7,501 bases of DNA, taken from NCBI GenBank assembly GCA_001828295.1, contig MHYI01000011.1, forward strand, positions 1-7,501, read 5' to 3'. The notes under the pieces are model-generated. The model ran no database searches, was not told where the DNA came from, and worked only from the letters and a program-made list of their open reading frames with translations. Below, in pieces: positions 1-6,090 of this stretch (position 1 is the first letter of the stretch; each line of letters starts with the position of its first letter). The stretch comes from Planctomycetes bacterium RBG_16_41_13. GTDB taxonomy: Bacteria > Planctomycetota > Brocadiia > Brocadiales > Brocadiaceae. The translations under genes and the position numbers were made by a program.

Positions 1-651
1 GAACTGCTTCACTGTTGAACTCAATTTTTTCGGGTCGGCATACTTCAATGGCACAATTTGAATAATAATATCTTTACTCCACTCGGGAATTTTATCTCCG
101 TGGATAATGATACTTGTTTCCCGTCTGGCTTCCGCCTGCGGCAGCACATTGTACAGATTCCCATCTTTCAGTATCGTAAAATTATACACATAAAGGAGTG
201 AATTAAGCATCGAGAGCAATTCTTCTTTATAAACCTCTCCGCCGGCATGAAGGTTTACCTTTCCCCCGACTCTTTTATCCAGCACGTAATTCACATTCAG
301 GATTTCACCCAGTATTACCTGTACTACATCCTTGATTTCGGCATCATCAAAGTTGAGTGCAATATCAATTTTTTCTCCGGTATACCCTGGTTTATAGAGC
401 GCCGGTTCAGGCCTTCTGTACTCAGAGGGATAAATAATTTCATCCGGTATTCCCTCTTTCTTTTCTCCTAAAACCTCCTTCTCCGGCATCACTTCATATT
501 CCCACGATTTTTTTTCTACTTTTTCCGTGGTAGTTGAAAGTGAAATGGGTTTTCTAAAAGGCGTAAAATCTGTTTGCTTTATCTGCGTTTGTTTACACCC
601 GGATAAAAGTGCAAAAACAATCATGATAAAAACACGTGTGCATTTATTCAT
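1..651 (-). CDS. gspD: Secretin lipoprotein, type II secretion GspD-like, N-terminal part (cut by the window's left edge)
   Basis: I translated this by hand from the ATG at 651; 217 codons stay open to the edge. Residues 1-19 are a lipoprotein signal peptide (basic start, hydrophobic stretch, lipobox LLSG-C with Cys19), so the mature protein should be lipid-anchored. Residues 20-93 form a charged, Pro-rich linker. Residues 94-170 resemble the secretin N0 domain (IDIALNFDDAEIKDVVQVIL, then NYVLDKRVGGKVNLH). From about 196 an N1-type ring-building repeat begins (IIIQIVPLKYADPKKLSSTV). The outer-membrane pore domain would lie beyond the edge. Secretins form the outer-membrane channel of type II secretion and type IV pili. 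GspD is my best call, but PilQ or another secretin cannot be excluded without the C-terminus. It follows tRNA-Leu on the same strand and has no functional tie to the cell wall genes that I can see. Confidence 0.82.
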   Translation of the reverse strand, partial: MNKCTRVFIMIVFALLSGCKQTQIKQTDFTPFRKPISLSTTTEKVEKKSWEYEVMPEKEVLGEKKEGIPDEIIYPSEYRRPEPALYKPGYTGEKIDIALNFDDAEIKDVVQVILGEILNVNYVLDKRVGGKVNLHAGGEVYKEELLSMLNSLLYVYNFTILKDGNLYNVLPQAEARRETSIIIHGDKIPEWSKDIIIQIVPLKYADPKKLSSTVKQF

Positions 652-661
652 TCCCACGCTG

Positions 662-668
662 CCTCTCC
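662..668 (-). promoter_or_regulatory. Ribosome binding site of the secretin gene
   Basis: On the minus strand GGAGAGG lies 10 nt before the ATG at 651 and supports that start. The bases CTCT just upstream can pair with AGAG of the site through a 6-nt loop, giving a weak 4-bp hairpin that would partly hide it. Any regulatory effect is speculative. Confidence 0.55.
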
Positions 669-775
669 AAAAAGAGAAAAATATCCAAACATTACTTTCT
701 GCCTTTTATTTATGTTTGTAGATGTGTCATCAATTGCATTGTCATACCAAATTTAACTGGCGGGGGAATATCGAA

Positions 776-862
776 TGGTGCGGAAGGGGGGATTTGAACC
801 CCCACCCCGGTTAAGGGACTAGCCCCTCAAGCTAGCGTGTCTGCCGATTCCACCACTTCCGC
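776..862 (-). tRNA. tRNA-Leu, anticodon GAG, 3' CCA encoded
   Basis: This is an 87-nt class II tRNA read on the minus strand. The 7-bp acceptor stem is GCGGAAG/CTTCCGC, followed by A73 and a genomically encoded CCA (776-778). The anticodon stem CTAGC/GCTAG encloses the loop TTGAGGG, with GAG at 826-828, which reads CUC and CUU leucine codons. A long variable arm (CCC paired with GGG around TTAACC) is typical of tRNA-Leu. The T arm is GGGGG-TTCAAAT-CCCCC. All stems are perfect, so the gene should be functional. It is co-oriented with the cell wall cluster upstream and the secretin gene downstream. I found no convincing promoter directly in front of it. Confidence 0.97.
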
Positions 863-944
863 ATTTTGTTGATGTGCTTTTACTGTGGCAACTTCTGTCT
901 GTTTTTATAACAACTTCCGGCCGTCTCAACTTCAATGATGCTTT

Positions 945-1100
945 GTAACACTTTAGCTTTTTGAAAACTCATGTAGTGCGACGAGGTTCGTCGCACCAAA
1001 AAACGTTGTGCGATAAGGAATACGGTCTGCTCAAAATAGTGCGACGAACCTCGTCGCACTACATATGACAATTTCCCGTTTCAAAAGACTAAAGTGTTAC
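945..1100. repeat. Composite long inverted repeat, MITE- or REPIN-like element
   Basis: The outer ends are inverted copies of GTAACACTTTAG (945-956 and, as its complement, 1089-1100). Each is followed inward by a close copy of CTTTTTGAAAAC. Further in, both halves reach the same 26-bp arm (971-996 and 1039-1064). The right half carries about ten extra bases (around 1065-1077), so the halves are diverged. The bases just outside are GATGCTTT (937-944) and GATACTTT (1101-1108), matching at 7 of 8 positions, as an aged target-site duplication would. There is no room for a transposase, so it would be a non-autonomous element or a large RNA hairpin. The matching arms are plain in the sequence; mobility is inference. 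Confidence 0.65.
971..1064. repeat. REPIN-type pair of palindromic REP units
   Basis: Two perfectly complementary 26-bp arms (971-996 and 1039-1064) are separated by 42 nt. Each arm is itself a hairpin, GTGCGACGA paired with TCGTCGCAC around a three-base loop (GGT on one side, ACC on the other). Two inverted REP palindromes with a short spacer is the REPIN layout known from genomes with RAYT transposases; no RAYT gene lies in this window. In a minus-strand transcript it could fold as two small hairpins or one long one and might stop or stabilise RNA coming from 1271-1298. Whether it recurs in the genome cannot be seen here. Confidence 0.8.
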
Positions 1101-1132
1101 GATACTTTTAATACTTTATTATATTATTCCAT

Positions 1133-1225
1133 TTATACTATTAAACAACCCTTTTCTTTCAATATATTCATTACCTTCGCAAAACAGGCAATCAAAATCA
1201 ATACCCCTTCAATAGGTGTACACAT
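1133..1225 (-). CDS. Unassigned small ORF, 30 codons
   Basis: An ATG at 1225 opens a 30-codon frame ending in TAA. I do not recognise the product. It has a hydrophobic core of about 13 residues (GVLILIACFAKVM, residues 7-19), three cysteines and a basic segment (LKEKG), so a short membrane-associated peptide is possible. In favour: it starts about 39 nt after the predicted start site of the strong promoter at 1271-1298, on the same strand, and is followed by the inverted repeat. Against: there is no clear Shine-Dalgarno sequence (only an A-rich AAGAAAA), and an open frame of this length is common by chance in AT-rich DNA. The transcript may be a non-coding RNA instead. Confidence 0.25.
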   Translation of the reverse strand: MCTPIEGVLILIACFAKVMNILKEKGCLIV

Positions 1226-1270
1226 TTTTCTTAACTTATATCTATCTAATCACTTAAAAAAACCTAGTAA

Positions 1271-1298
1271 ATTTTATCACCATAGCATGAAATGTCAA
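1271..1298 (-). promoter_or_regulatory. Near-consensus sigma-70 promoter downstream of ftsQ
   Basis: On the minus strand a perfect -35 box TTGACA (1293-1298) is followed after 16 nt by TAAAAT (1271-1276; five of six consensus bases). The -10 box is preceded by TG one base upstream, an extended -10 element. Transcription would begin near 1264 and run away from ftsQ towards the small ORF, the inverted repeat and possibly tRNA-Leu. It is the best promoter match I found in the window. Confidence 0.6.
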
Positions 1299-1323
1299 AT
1301 AATTTTACCCCGCCTTGTACCTT

Positions 1324-2244
1324 TTAGTTTCCCCATCTTTTGCCGACAGGTTTGCTCCATCTCACGTCAATGTACTCCATTTGTTTCAAGCTCGTACCCT
1401 CAATCTTTGCAATACTCAAGAGATTTTGCAGCTTCTCTTCGTCGGTGGGTTCTTCCGGAGGCTTGAATAGTGAAGAACAGCCCCAACGAATCTGGGTGTT
1501 GTTTTCCGTCCACAAAATAATATCGCTTCCCGCGGAATATTTCTCTCTATGCACATTTGTTACATCCACAGATACAATCCCAAAGAGGTTGTGTATGTTA
1601 TTTATCCTGAGAAATTTCACCAATGCTATTCCTGCCTTTATCTTCTTATCATTCCACTCTTTTCCCGGCAATGGCAGCCTGGATAACTTTCTGCTTTGAA
1701 TGTAAGGGCTTATATAATCGACATCAGAGAATTTATAATATTCTTTTGGCAACAATACCCCTTCTTCATCAACAAGATAAGAATTCTCCCCTTTTTTTAT
1801 CAGAGCAAACGGCCTGCGCATCGTAAACCTGATGTTGAGTTTATTGGGGAATACACGCTTTACCACATCGACTTTTTTAATCACTACCATATCGCCATAT
1901 ATCGTTGCTATTCTATTCGCTATGTCCCTTTCATACAAACTATAATGACCATGCAATGCCTCTACTTGTTTTATATCTTCGGAAAAACGATTATCCATCC
2001 ATGGCGGCACATTAAATGTCAAAGTAGCAGGATTCACTTTAAATATACTTAAATCGGTGAGTGTATTCCATACTTCCTTTAGTCCCCAAATGGTAAAAAT
2101 TACAATACAAACCACTCCCGCAAATTTTAATAAAAAGGGGTATAGCTGCCGATTGAACCAATGAAGTTTTTCAGAAATAGAAGGCACAAGAGATTTGAAT
2201 GTGAATGTGTGGTTCAGAGATTTTTTAATTTTTAATCGACCCAT
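1324..2244 (-). CDS. ftsQ: Cell division protein FtsQ
   Basis: This 306-residue protein fits the FtsQ/DivIB family. It has a basic cytoplasmic N-terminus of about 37 residues and one membrane segment (about 39-55, core FAGVVCIVIFTIW). A POTRA domain follows (about 74-147), ending in the typical VFPNKLNIRFTMRRPFALI. The later beta domain includes YLVDEEGVLLP (156-166) and closes with YIDVRWSKPVGKRW. FtsQ is a bitopic inner-membrane scaffold that links early divisome parts to FtsB, FtsL and the FtsW-FtsI synthase. The ATG at 2244 lies inside the end of ddl (20-nt overlap), which suggests translational coupling; no strong ribosome binding site is visible. It is the last cell wall gene in the window, and neither ftsA nor ftsZ follows it. 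Sequence conservation in this family is low, so the call rests on architecture, motifs and position together. Confidence 0.93.
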   Translation of the reverse strand: MGRLKIKKSLNHTFTFKSLVPSISEKLHWFNRQLYPFLLKFAGVVCIVIFTIWGLKEVWNTLTDLSIFKVNPATLTFNVPPWMDNRFSEDIKQVEALHGHYSLYERDIANRIATIYGDMVVIKKVDVVKRVFPNKLNIRFTMRRPFALIKKGENSYLVDEEGVLLPKEYYKFSDVDYISPYIQSRKLSRLPLPGKEWNDKKIKAGIALVKFLRINNIHNLFGIVSVDVTNVHREKYSAGSDIILWTENNTQIRWGCSSLFKPPEEPTDEEKLQNLLSIAKIEGTSLKQMEYIDVRWSKPVGKRWGN

Positions 2245-3229
2245 CTATACTTACAAAACTCTTTTGTGAAGCAAGATCGACAATTTTTTCACATAATGCT
2301 GTGAAAGAAATATCTGCTGCCCTTGCCGCCATCGGCAATAAGCTTTTTTCTGTAAAACCAGGGATTGTATTGACTTCCAATATGTAAAAATCATTCTTAT
2401 TATCCAGCAACATATCCACTCTGGAAAACCCTCTGCAACCTATAGCATTGTGTGCCTCAATAGCCAATTCCTGAGCTTTATCGTACAACGCAGCATCCAG
2501 AAAACCAACAGCGCAGGGAGGGGTATTCAATATGTTTGTTTTGTTTTCAAAGGTTTTATTTATTACAAAATATCTTGTTTTACCACTATTGTATTTCGCA
2601 TTATAATCAAAAAAATCATCTGATACACAAATCTCTATAATTGGCAATGCCCTGTTATCCAGTATCCCAATCGTTAACTCCCTGCCAGATACATATCTTT
2701 CAACAAACGCTTCATCGCCACACTTTAATGCTTCTCCAACATGATGATGAAAATTGCTGCCGTCTTTAATTATGGATACCCCTATGCTAGAGCCGCCGTT
2801 CGTTGGTTTTATTACTACTGGCAAACCAAACTCTTGAATCTCTTGCTCTATATCTGCCAAATTCACGGGTTTCTTCAGAGAAAAATACTCCGGCGTCCTG
2901 AGTCCCGCATCCAGAAAACATCGTTTCGATTCCACTTTATCCATTGCAATCCTGCTGGCGTCAACACCAGAACCTGTATAGGGAATGCCTTTTACTTCCA
3001 AAAGTTGCTGAACCCCCCCATCTTCTCCAAAGTATCCGTGTAAGGCAATGAATGCAACATCAATTCCCTTATGATCGAGTTCTTTTATGTTTTCATCCTT
3101 TACATCAATACAAATAACATTGTTTCCTGCATCTTTTAGCGCCTTTGCTACGGCATTGCCCGACCGTAAAGATATTTCACGCTCAGAAGAAACGCCCCCC
3201 ATCAGTACTGCAATATTTCGTGTTCTCAT
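2225..3229 (-). CDS. ddl: D-alanine--D-alanine ligase
   Basis: This 334-residue cytoplasmic ATP-grasp enzyme joins two D-alanines for the end of the peptidoglycan stem peptide. The N-terminal signature GGVSSEREISLRSG spans 11-24, with Glu17 matching the D-Ala-binding Glu15 of E. coli DdlB. HGYFGEDG spans 64-71, and the ATP-binding loop KPTNGGSSIGVS lies at 141-152. The omega loop DYNAKY (208-213) keeps the Lys-Tyr pair (Lys215/Tyr216 in DdlB), favouring D-Ala-D-Ala over D-Ala-D-Lac. Catalytic and metal residues are Arg270, Asp272, Glu285 and Asn287 in FSRVD and LEVNTIPGFTEKSLLPM. Length is near the usual 300-370. The ATG at 3229 follows murC after 52 nt that include a palindromic repeat; no good Shine-Dalgarno is seen. 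The stop lies inside the start of ftsQ. Confidence 0.97.
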   Translation of the reverse strand: MRTRNIAVLMGGVSSEREISLRSGNAVAKALKDAGNNVICIDVKDENIKELDHKGIDVAFIALHGYFGEDGGVQQLLEVKGIPYTGSGVDASRIAMDKVESKRCFLDAGLRTPEYFSLKKPVNLADIEQEIQEFGLPVVIKPTNGGSSIGVSIIKDGSNFHHHVGEALKCGDEAFVERYVSGRELTIGILDNRALPIIEICVSDDFFDYNAKYNSGKTRYFVINKTFENKTNILNTPPCAVGFLDAALYDKAQELAIEAHNAIGCRGFSRVDMLLDNKNDFYILEVNTIPGFTEKSLLPMAARAADISFTALCEKIVDLASQKSFVSIDGSIKN

Positions 3230-3256
3230 TTTATGCCCGCTTTATAGTATTTCCCT

Positions 3257-3285
3257 GTAGGGGCGTATTGCAATACGCCCCCTAC
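3257..3285. repeat. GC-rich palindromic repeat at the murC stop codon
   Basis: Positions 3260-3281 are a perfect 22-nt palindrome with half-sites GGGGCGTATTG and CAATACGCCCC. Flanking GTA (3257-3259) and TAC (3283-3285) extend it to 14 bp per arm with one bulged C at 3282. It fills much of the murC-ddl gap and includes the murC stop codon (TAG, 3282-3284). Its GC content contrasts with the AT-rich surroundings, so it looks like an inserted short interspersed palindrome. In RNA it would form a stable hairpin between the murC and ddl reading frames, with no following T-run in the direction of transcription. Confidence 0.75.
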
Positions 3286-4745
3286 TTCTTTTTTTCTGCG
3301 CTATGTGTTGTTCCTATTCTTTCCGCCAGTTCATGCGCCACTTTCCCAATATCACCTGCACCCATCGTAATAATAACATCTCCAGGCTTCGCATTCAAAC
3401 AAAGCATATCTGTAATATGTTCCATTTGGGGATAATATTGTATATCGACGCCTGTTTTGCGAATTTCTTCATACAATTTTAATGAACTAATTGAAGTTTT
3501 TTCAAAATCATTATCGCGTGACTCATAGATATCTGCCAGCGCCACTTTATCTGCAAGATAAAAAGATTCCGAGAGTTTTTTCAATAAATGCCTGGTTCTG
3601 CTATACTGATGCGGTTGATACACACACCATATTTTTCTTGCTGGATAGAGCTCACGCGCCGCTTTCAGGGTAACGTCTATTTCCGTGGGATGATGAGCAT
3701 AGTCATCAATTATTGTAATATTATTCTTTATGGCAACAATTTGAAAACGCCTCTTTGCACCTTTAAAAGACTCCAAAGAAGTTTTTATAACTTCTTTATC
3801 AACGCCAATAGATGTACAAACGGCAATAGCGGCAAGTGCATTCAATATGTTATGCGACCCTGGAATTTTTAACCGAAACTCACCGAAGATTTTGCCTCTA
3901 TTGTAAACCCTAAATTTATTTATACCCTGAATAGCAGGAAGAATCTTTTTTGCATACCAATGAGAAGTATGCCGTAGTGAGTAAGTTTCTCTCTTACAAT
4001 CGGCTCTTTTCGCAGCAACTGCAACATTTCTGTCATCATCATTCATTACTAACAAACCATTTTTTGCTATCAGGTTTGCAAAATGCCCAAAAGCATTTAC
4101 TATTTCTTCAAGATTCCCATAATAGTCTAAATGATCTTCATCTATATTTGTAATCACTCCTATGGAAGGAACCAGGTCGAGGAATGAACTATTATACTCA
4201 CAGGCCTCTGCCACAAACAAATTCCCCTTGCCTAAATGAGCATTTCCTCCGATATCAGGCACTTCTCCACCGATAACATAGGTAGGATCCAATTCCGCTT
4301 TTTTTAAAATAGTGGAAATCATTGCGCTGGTGGTTGTTTTTCCATGTGTGCCGCTAATTGCAATTCCTCTCTTTTCCTGCATTAAAGAGCCAAGTATTTG
4401 AGAGTATTTTACCACCTTAATGCCCAATTGCCTGGCAACTTTCAGTTCGGGATTGCCCTCCTGAATCGCGGCAGAAACTATCACCATATCAGTTCCCAAT
4501 GACATCATACTGCCATCTTGTTTTGAGTTAACCGTCACTCCTATTTTTTCCAGTGAAGAAATAAGCGGCGATAGCAGAATATCTGAACCGGCAACAATAC
4601 ACCCTTCACTCACAAGAATACGTGCAAGCGCACTCATCCCATTCCCGCCAATCCCGATAAAATAAACACGGTTTCCGCGCAAAGGCTTGTAATTAAAAAA
4701 TCTGTTATTAACTGATGATGTTGTATGCGCTAAGGGTCTATCCAT
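3282..4745 (-). CDS. murC: UDP-N-acetylmuramate--L-alanine ligase
   Basis: This 487-residue cytoplasmic Mur ligase adds L-Ala to UDP-MurNAc, the first amino acid of the stem peptide. The N-terminal nucleotide-binding domain carries VYFIGIGGNGMSALA (27-41). The ATP P-loop is SGTHGKTTTSAM (131-142, with Lys136). The central domain has EACEYNSSFL (180-189) and TNIDEDHLDYY (199-209). RRF (332-334), IDDYAHHPTEI (346-356) and YQPHQYSRT (376-384) follow, and MGAGDIG (461-467) sits in the C-terminal domain. All features of the ATP-dependent ligase fold are present. ACEYN stands where I recall DESD in E. coli MurC. The ATG at 4745 follows murG after 29 nt, with a modest purine-rich AGAAGAA before it. 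The C-terminus ends in EKKK and stops inside a palindromic repeat. Mpl is a less likely alternative given the length, motifs and cluster context. Confidence 0.96.
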   Translation of the reverse strand: MDRPLAHTTSSVNNRFFNYKPLRGNRVYFIGIGGNGMSALARILVSEGCIVAGSDILLSPLISSLEKIGVTVNSKQDGSMMSLGTDMVIVSAAIQEGNPELKVARQLGIKVVKYSQILGSLMQEKRGIAISGTHGKTTTSAMISTILKKAELDPTYVIGGEVPDIGGNAHLGKGNLFVAEACEYNSSFLDLVPSIGVITNIDEDHLDYYGNLEEIVNAFGHFANLIAKNGLLVMNDDDRNVAVAAKRADCKRETYSLRHTSHWYAKKILPAIQGINKFRVYNRGKIFGEFRLKIPGSHNILNALAAIAVCTSIGVDKEVIKTSLESFKGAKRRFQIVAIKNNITIIDDYAHHPTEIDVTLKAARELYPARKIWCVYQPHQYSRTRHLLKKLSESFYLADKVALADIYESRDNDFEKTSISSLKLYEEIRKTGVDIQYYPQMEHITDMLCLNAKPGDVIITMGAGDIGKVAHELAERIGTTHSAEKKK

Positions 4746-4774
4746 TGTTTTTGTTCTTCTTTCATAAAAAGGAG

Positions 4775-5899
4775 TTATCTGGCTAGCAATGCTACTCGCG
4801 TCTCCCTGTAACTAATTAGTCTGCTTATCGTATCTACAACACAAACAGAGGCATTCGGGCACCCCATTTCTTTGCTAAACATCTTCATTCTCTCGTATTT
4901 TTCCTTGTTTCTGAGAAGGTCAATAATAATTTCAACAATCTTTTCAGGCGTTAAATCAATCTGCGATAATAAATATCCACCGCCGTTTTTCTCGACTTCG
5001 ACTGCGTTCCAGTATTGGTGATTATCCGCGGCGTAGGGATAGGGTATCAGAATAGCGGGAATACCAATTGCGGTAATTTCAGCAATTGTTGTTGCGCCTG
5101 CCCTGCATATAACAATATCTGCTATATTGAGCGCCGCATCCATTTCATTTAAAAAACTACATACAAATGAATTAATCTTTGTTTGCCCGTATCCTTTTTT
5201 TACGCATTCATATCCATGCTCGCCCGCACAGTGAATTATTTGTATTTTCTCTGAAAACGGTTCCAGTTTATGCAAACTTTCTACGATAACCTCATTAATT
5301 GCCTGTGCGCCCTGGCTTCCGCCGGTGACTAAAATGGTGTATTTTGCGCTATCAAAACCAAATTTTTCATAATAGTTCTTCTTCCTGCCAGACACTATCC
5401 CCTTACGGACAGGCGTCCCGGTAACATTTACCTTCTTTGCCTTCGCAAACCATTTGAGAGAAGAACGCCAATGGCAACACACCTCATCCGCCCATCTTGC
5501 CAGAAACAAATTCGCCTTGCCCGGCACCACATTTTGTTCAAGCAATATGGAAGGAATACACAGTAATTTTGCAGCAATAATTGGCGCAAAAGAAGCATAT
5601 CCCCCCAACCCTACTACAATATCAGGCTTGAATTTTCGCTGCAGGAAAAGAGATTCAATCACCCCTAAAACTGCCATTCTAAAAAATACAAAAATCCCCT
5701 TAAAAGATCTTTCCCATTTTTTTGCATGTATTTTCTGAAACCGAAACCCTTGTTGTACTACATATTCCTCTTCAAACTTTTTCTCCGTGCCGCAAAATAT
5801 AATTTCTGCATTATGGAATCTCATGCGAATTTCTTCTGCAGCGCTAATTCCAGCAATAAGGTGGCCGCCTGTGCCGCCGCCCGCAAATAATACTCTCAT
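4775..5899 (-). CDS. murG: UDP-N-acetylglucosamine--lipid I GlcNAc transferase
   Basis: This 374-residue GT-B glycosyltransferase works on the inner face of the membrane. It moves GlcNAc from UDP-GlcNAc onto lipid I, giving lipid II. The glycine-rich loop GGGTGGH spans 7-13, with His13. VVGLGGYASFAP (95-106) and LLEQNVVPGKAN (119-130) complete the N-terminal domain with its acceptor and membrane face. The C-terminal donor domain has VTGGSQGAQAINE (191-203), CRAGATTIAEI (265-275) and PYPYAADNHQYWNA (286-299), the last two binding the GlcNAc and uridine. The length is usual for the family. The ATG at 5899 has a good AGGGG site 7 nt upstream. Unlike its neighbours it is separated from the preceding gene (ftsW) by a 225-nt gap with repeats, a terminator-like hairpin and a possible promoter, so it may start its own transcript with murC, ddl and ftsQ. 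Confidence 0.97.
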   Translation of the reverse strand: MRVLFAGGGTGGHLIAGISAAEEIRMRFHNAEIIFCGTEKKFEEEYVVQQGFRFQKIHAKKWERSFKGIFVFFRMAVLGVIESLFLQRKFKPDIVVGLGGYASFAPIIAAKLLCIPSILLEQNVVPGKANLFLARWADEVCCHWRSSLKWFAKAKKVNVTGTPVRKGIVSGRKKNYYEKFGFDSAKYTILVTGGSQGAQAINEVIVESLHKLEPFSEKIQIIHCAGEHGYECVKKGYGQTKINSFVCSFLNEMDAALNIADIVICRAGATTIAEITAIGIPAILIPYPYAADNHQYWNAVEVEKNGGGYLLSQIDLTPEKIVEIIIDLLRNKEKYERMKMFSKEMGCPNASVCVVDTISRLISYRETRVALLAR

Positions 5900-5906
5900 T
5901 TCTCAA

Positions 5907-5911
5907 CCCCT
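5907..5911 (-). promoter_or_regulatory. Ribosome binding site of murG
   Basis: AGGGG on the minus strand lies 7 nt before the ATG at 5899. It is the clearest Shine-Dalgarno match in front of a complete gene here and supports this start. Confidence 0.6.
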
Positions 5912-5934
5912 ATTTTCAATAATTGCCATCAATA

Positions 5935-5963
5935 ATTAAACATTTTAAAAACGCTCGTCCCAA
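5935..5963 (-). promoter_or_regulatory. Possible promoter for murG
   Basis: On the minus strand TTGGGA (5958-5963; four of six -35 bases) is followed after 17 nt by TTTAAT (5935-5940; five of six -10 bases). The predicted start near 5928 leaves a leader of about 29 nt. The -35 box lies in the descending arm of the hairpin at 5952-5986, and the hairpin's T-run falls in the spacer. In an AT-rich region such a match can arise by chance. Confidence 0.33.
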
Positions 5964-5986
5964 GCCGGAACCTGGAAACGAGAGCG
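5947..5986 (-). terminator. Terminator-like hairpin between ftsW and murG, also a palindromic repeat
   Basis: On the minus strand CTCGTTTCCAG pairs with CTTGGGACGAG (11 positions, two G-T wobbles, one mismatch) around a 7-nt loop. Flanking GCG bases can add pairs. Five T residues follow (5947-5951), as in an intrinsic terminator. The sequence also resembles the widespread CTCGTTCCCA...TGGGAACGAG type of interspersed palindrome, so it may be a repeat that happens to act as a terminator. It could separate ftsW from murG or attenuate read-through. Confidence 0.45.
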
Positions 5987-6012
5987 AAATACTATCTTTT
6001 ATTTCTGTTTTC

Positions 6013-6034
6013 GTCATTGGTCATTGGTCAATTG
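6013..6034. repeat. Short tandem repeat, three 7-bp units
   Basis: The unit GTCATTG occurs twice exactly (6013-6019, 6020-6026) and a third time with one inserted A (6027-6034). Three units are too few and too short for a CRISPR. It may be a strand-slippage tract or part of an interspersed repeat. No function is evident. Confidence 0.6.
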
Positions 6035-6069
6035 TAAGCTTGTGACGAATTTTTTAATCTGTGCAATCG

Positions 6070-6090
6070 TTCGACTGAGCTCACGACGAA
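6070..6090. repeat. Imperfect inverted repeat in the ftsW-murG gap
   Basis: TTCG at 6070-6073 pairs with CGAA at 6087-6090 around a self-complementary TGAGCTCA core (6076-6083). It looks like a fragment of a short interspersed palindrome. It lies 36 nt past the ftsW stop and has no following T-run close enough on the minus strand to be a convincing terminator. Confidence 0.4.

Larger units (their letters stand above)
863..1323. other. Gene-poor, AT-rich spacer between ftsQ and tRNA-Leu
   Basis: This stretch of about 460 bp follows the last cell wall gene, where ftsA and ftsZ often sit. It contains, from the ftsQ side, a strong promoter match (1271-1298), a 30-codon ORF (1133-1225) and a large nested inverted repeat (945-1100). 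The last 80 bases before the tRNA (863-944) hold only a weak TATAAA at about 40 nt from the tRNA, without a well-spaced -35 box. I see no remnant of ftsA or ftsZ coding sequence. Longer open frames here run through the repeat or oppose ftsQ and do not look like genes. Confidence 0.7.

Noticed and set aside
247..721. Plus-strand open frames of 74 and 64 codons opposite the secretin gene
   Set aside because: They are antisense to a clear lipoprotein and N0-domain reading and show no motif of their own.
895..935. Possible tRNA-Leu promoter (TTGAAG or TTGAGA with TATAAA on the minus strand)
   Set aside because: The spacings (20 or 14 nt) are outside the normal 16-18 nt range and the -35 matches are weak.
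880..1071. Minus-strand open frame of 63 codons
   Set aside because: It reads through both REP arms, giving the repeated peptides VVRRGSSHY and LVRRTSSHY. These come from the repeat, not from a protein family.
1065..1466. Plus-strand open frame of 133 codons
   Set aside because: Its 3' part is antisense to the end of ftsQ and its start lies in the inverted repeat. No ribosome binding site or recognisable motif is seen.
3257..3285. The murC-ddl palindrome as an intrinsic terminator
   Set aside because: No T-run follows it in the minus-strand direction. The T-rich side (3286-3295 on the plus strand) would serve only plus-strand transcription, where there is no gene.
6013..6034. Possible CRISPR-like array
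   Set aside because: There are only three directly adjacent 7-bp units with no spacers and no cas genes, so it is a simple tandem repeat.
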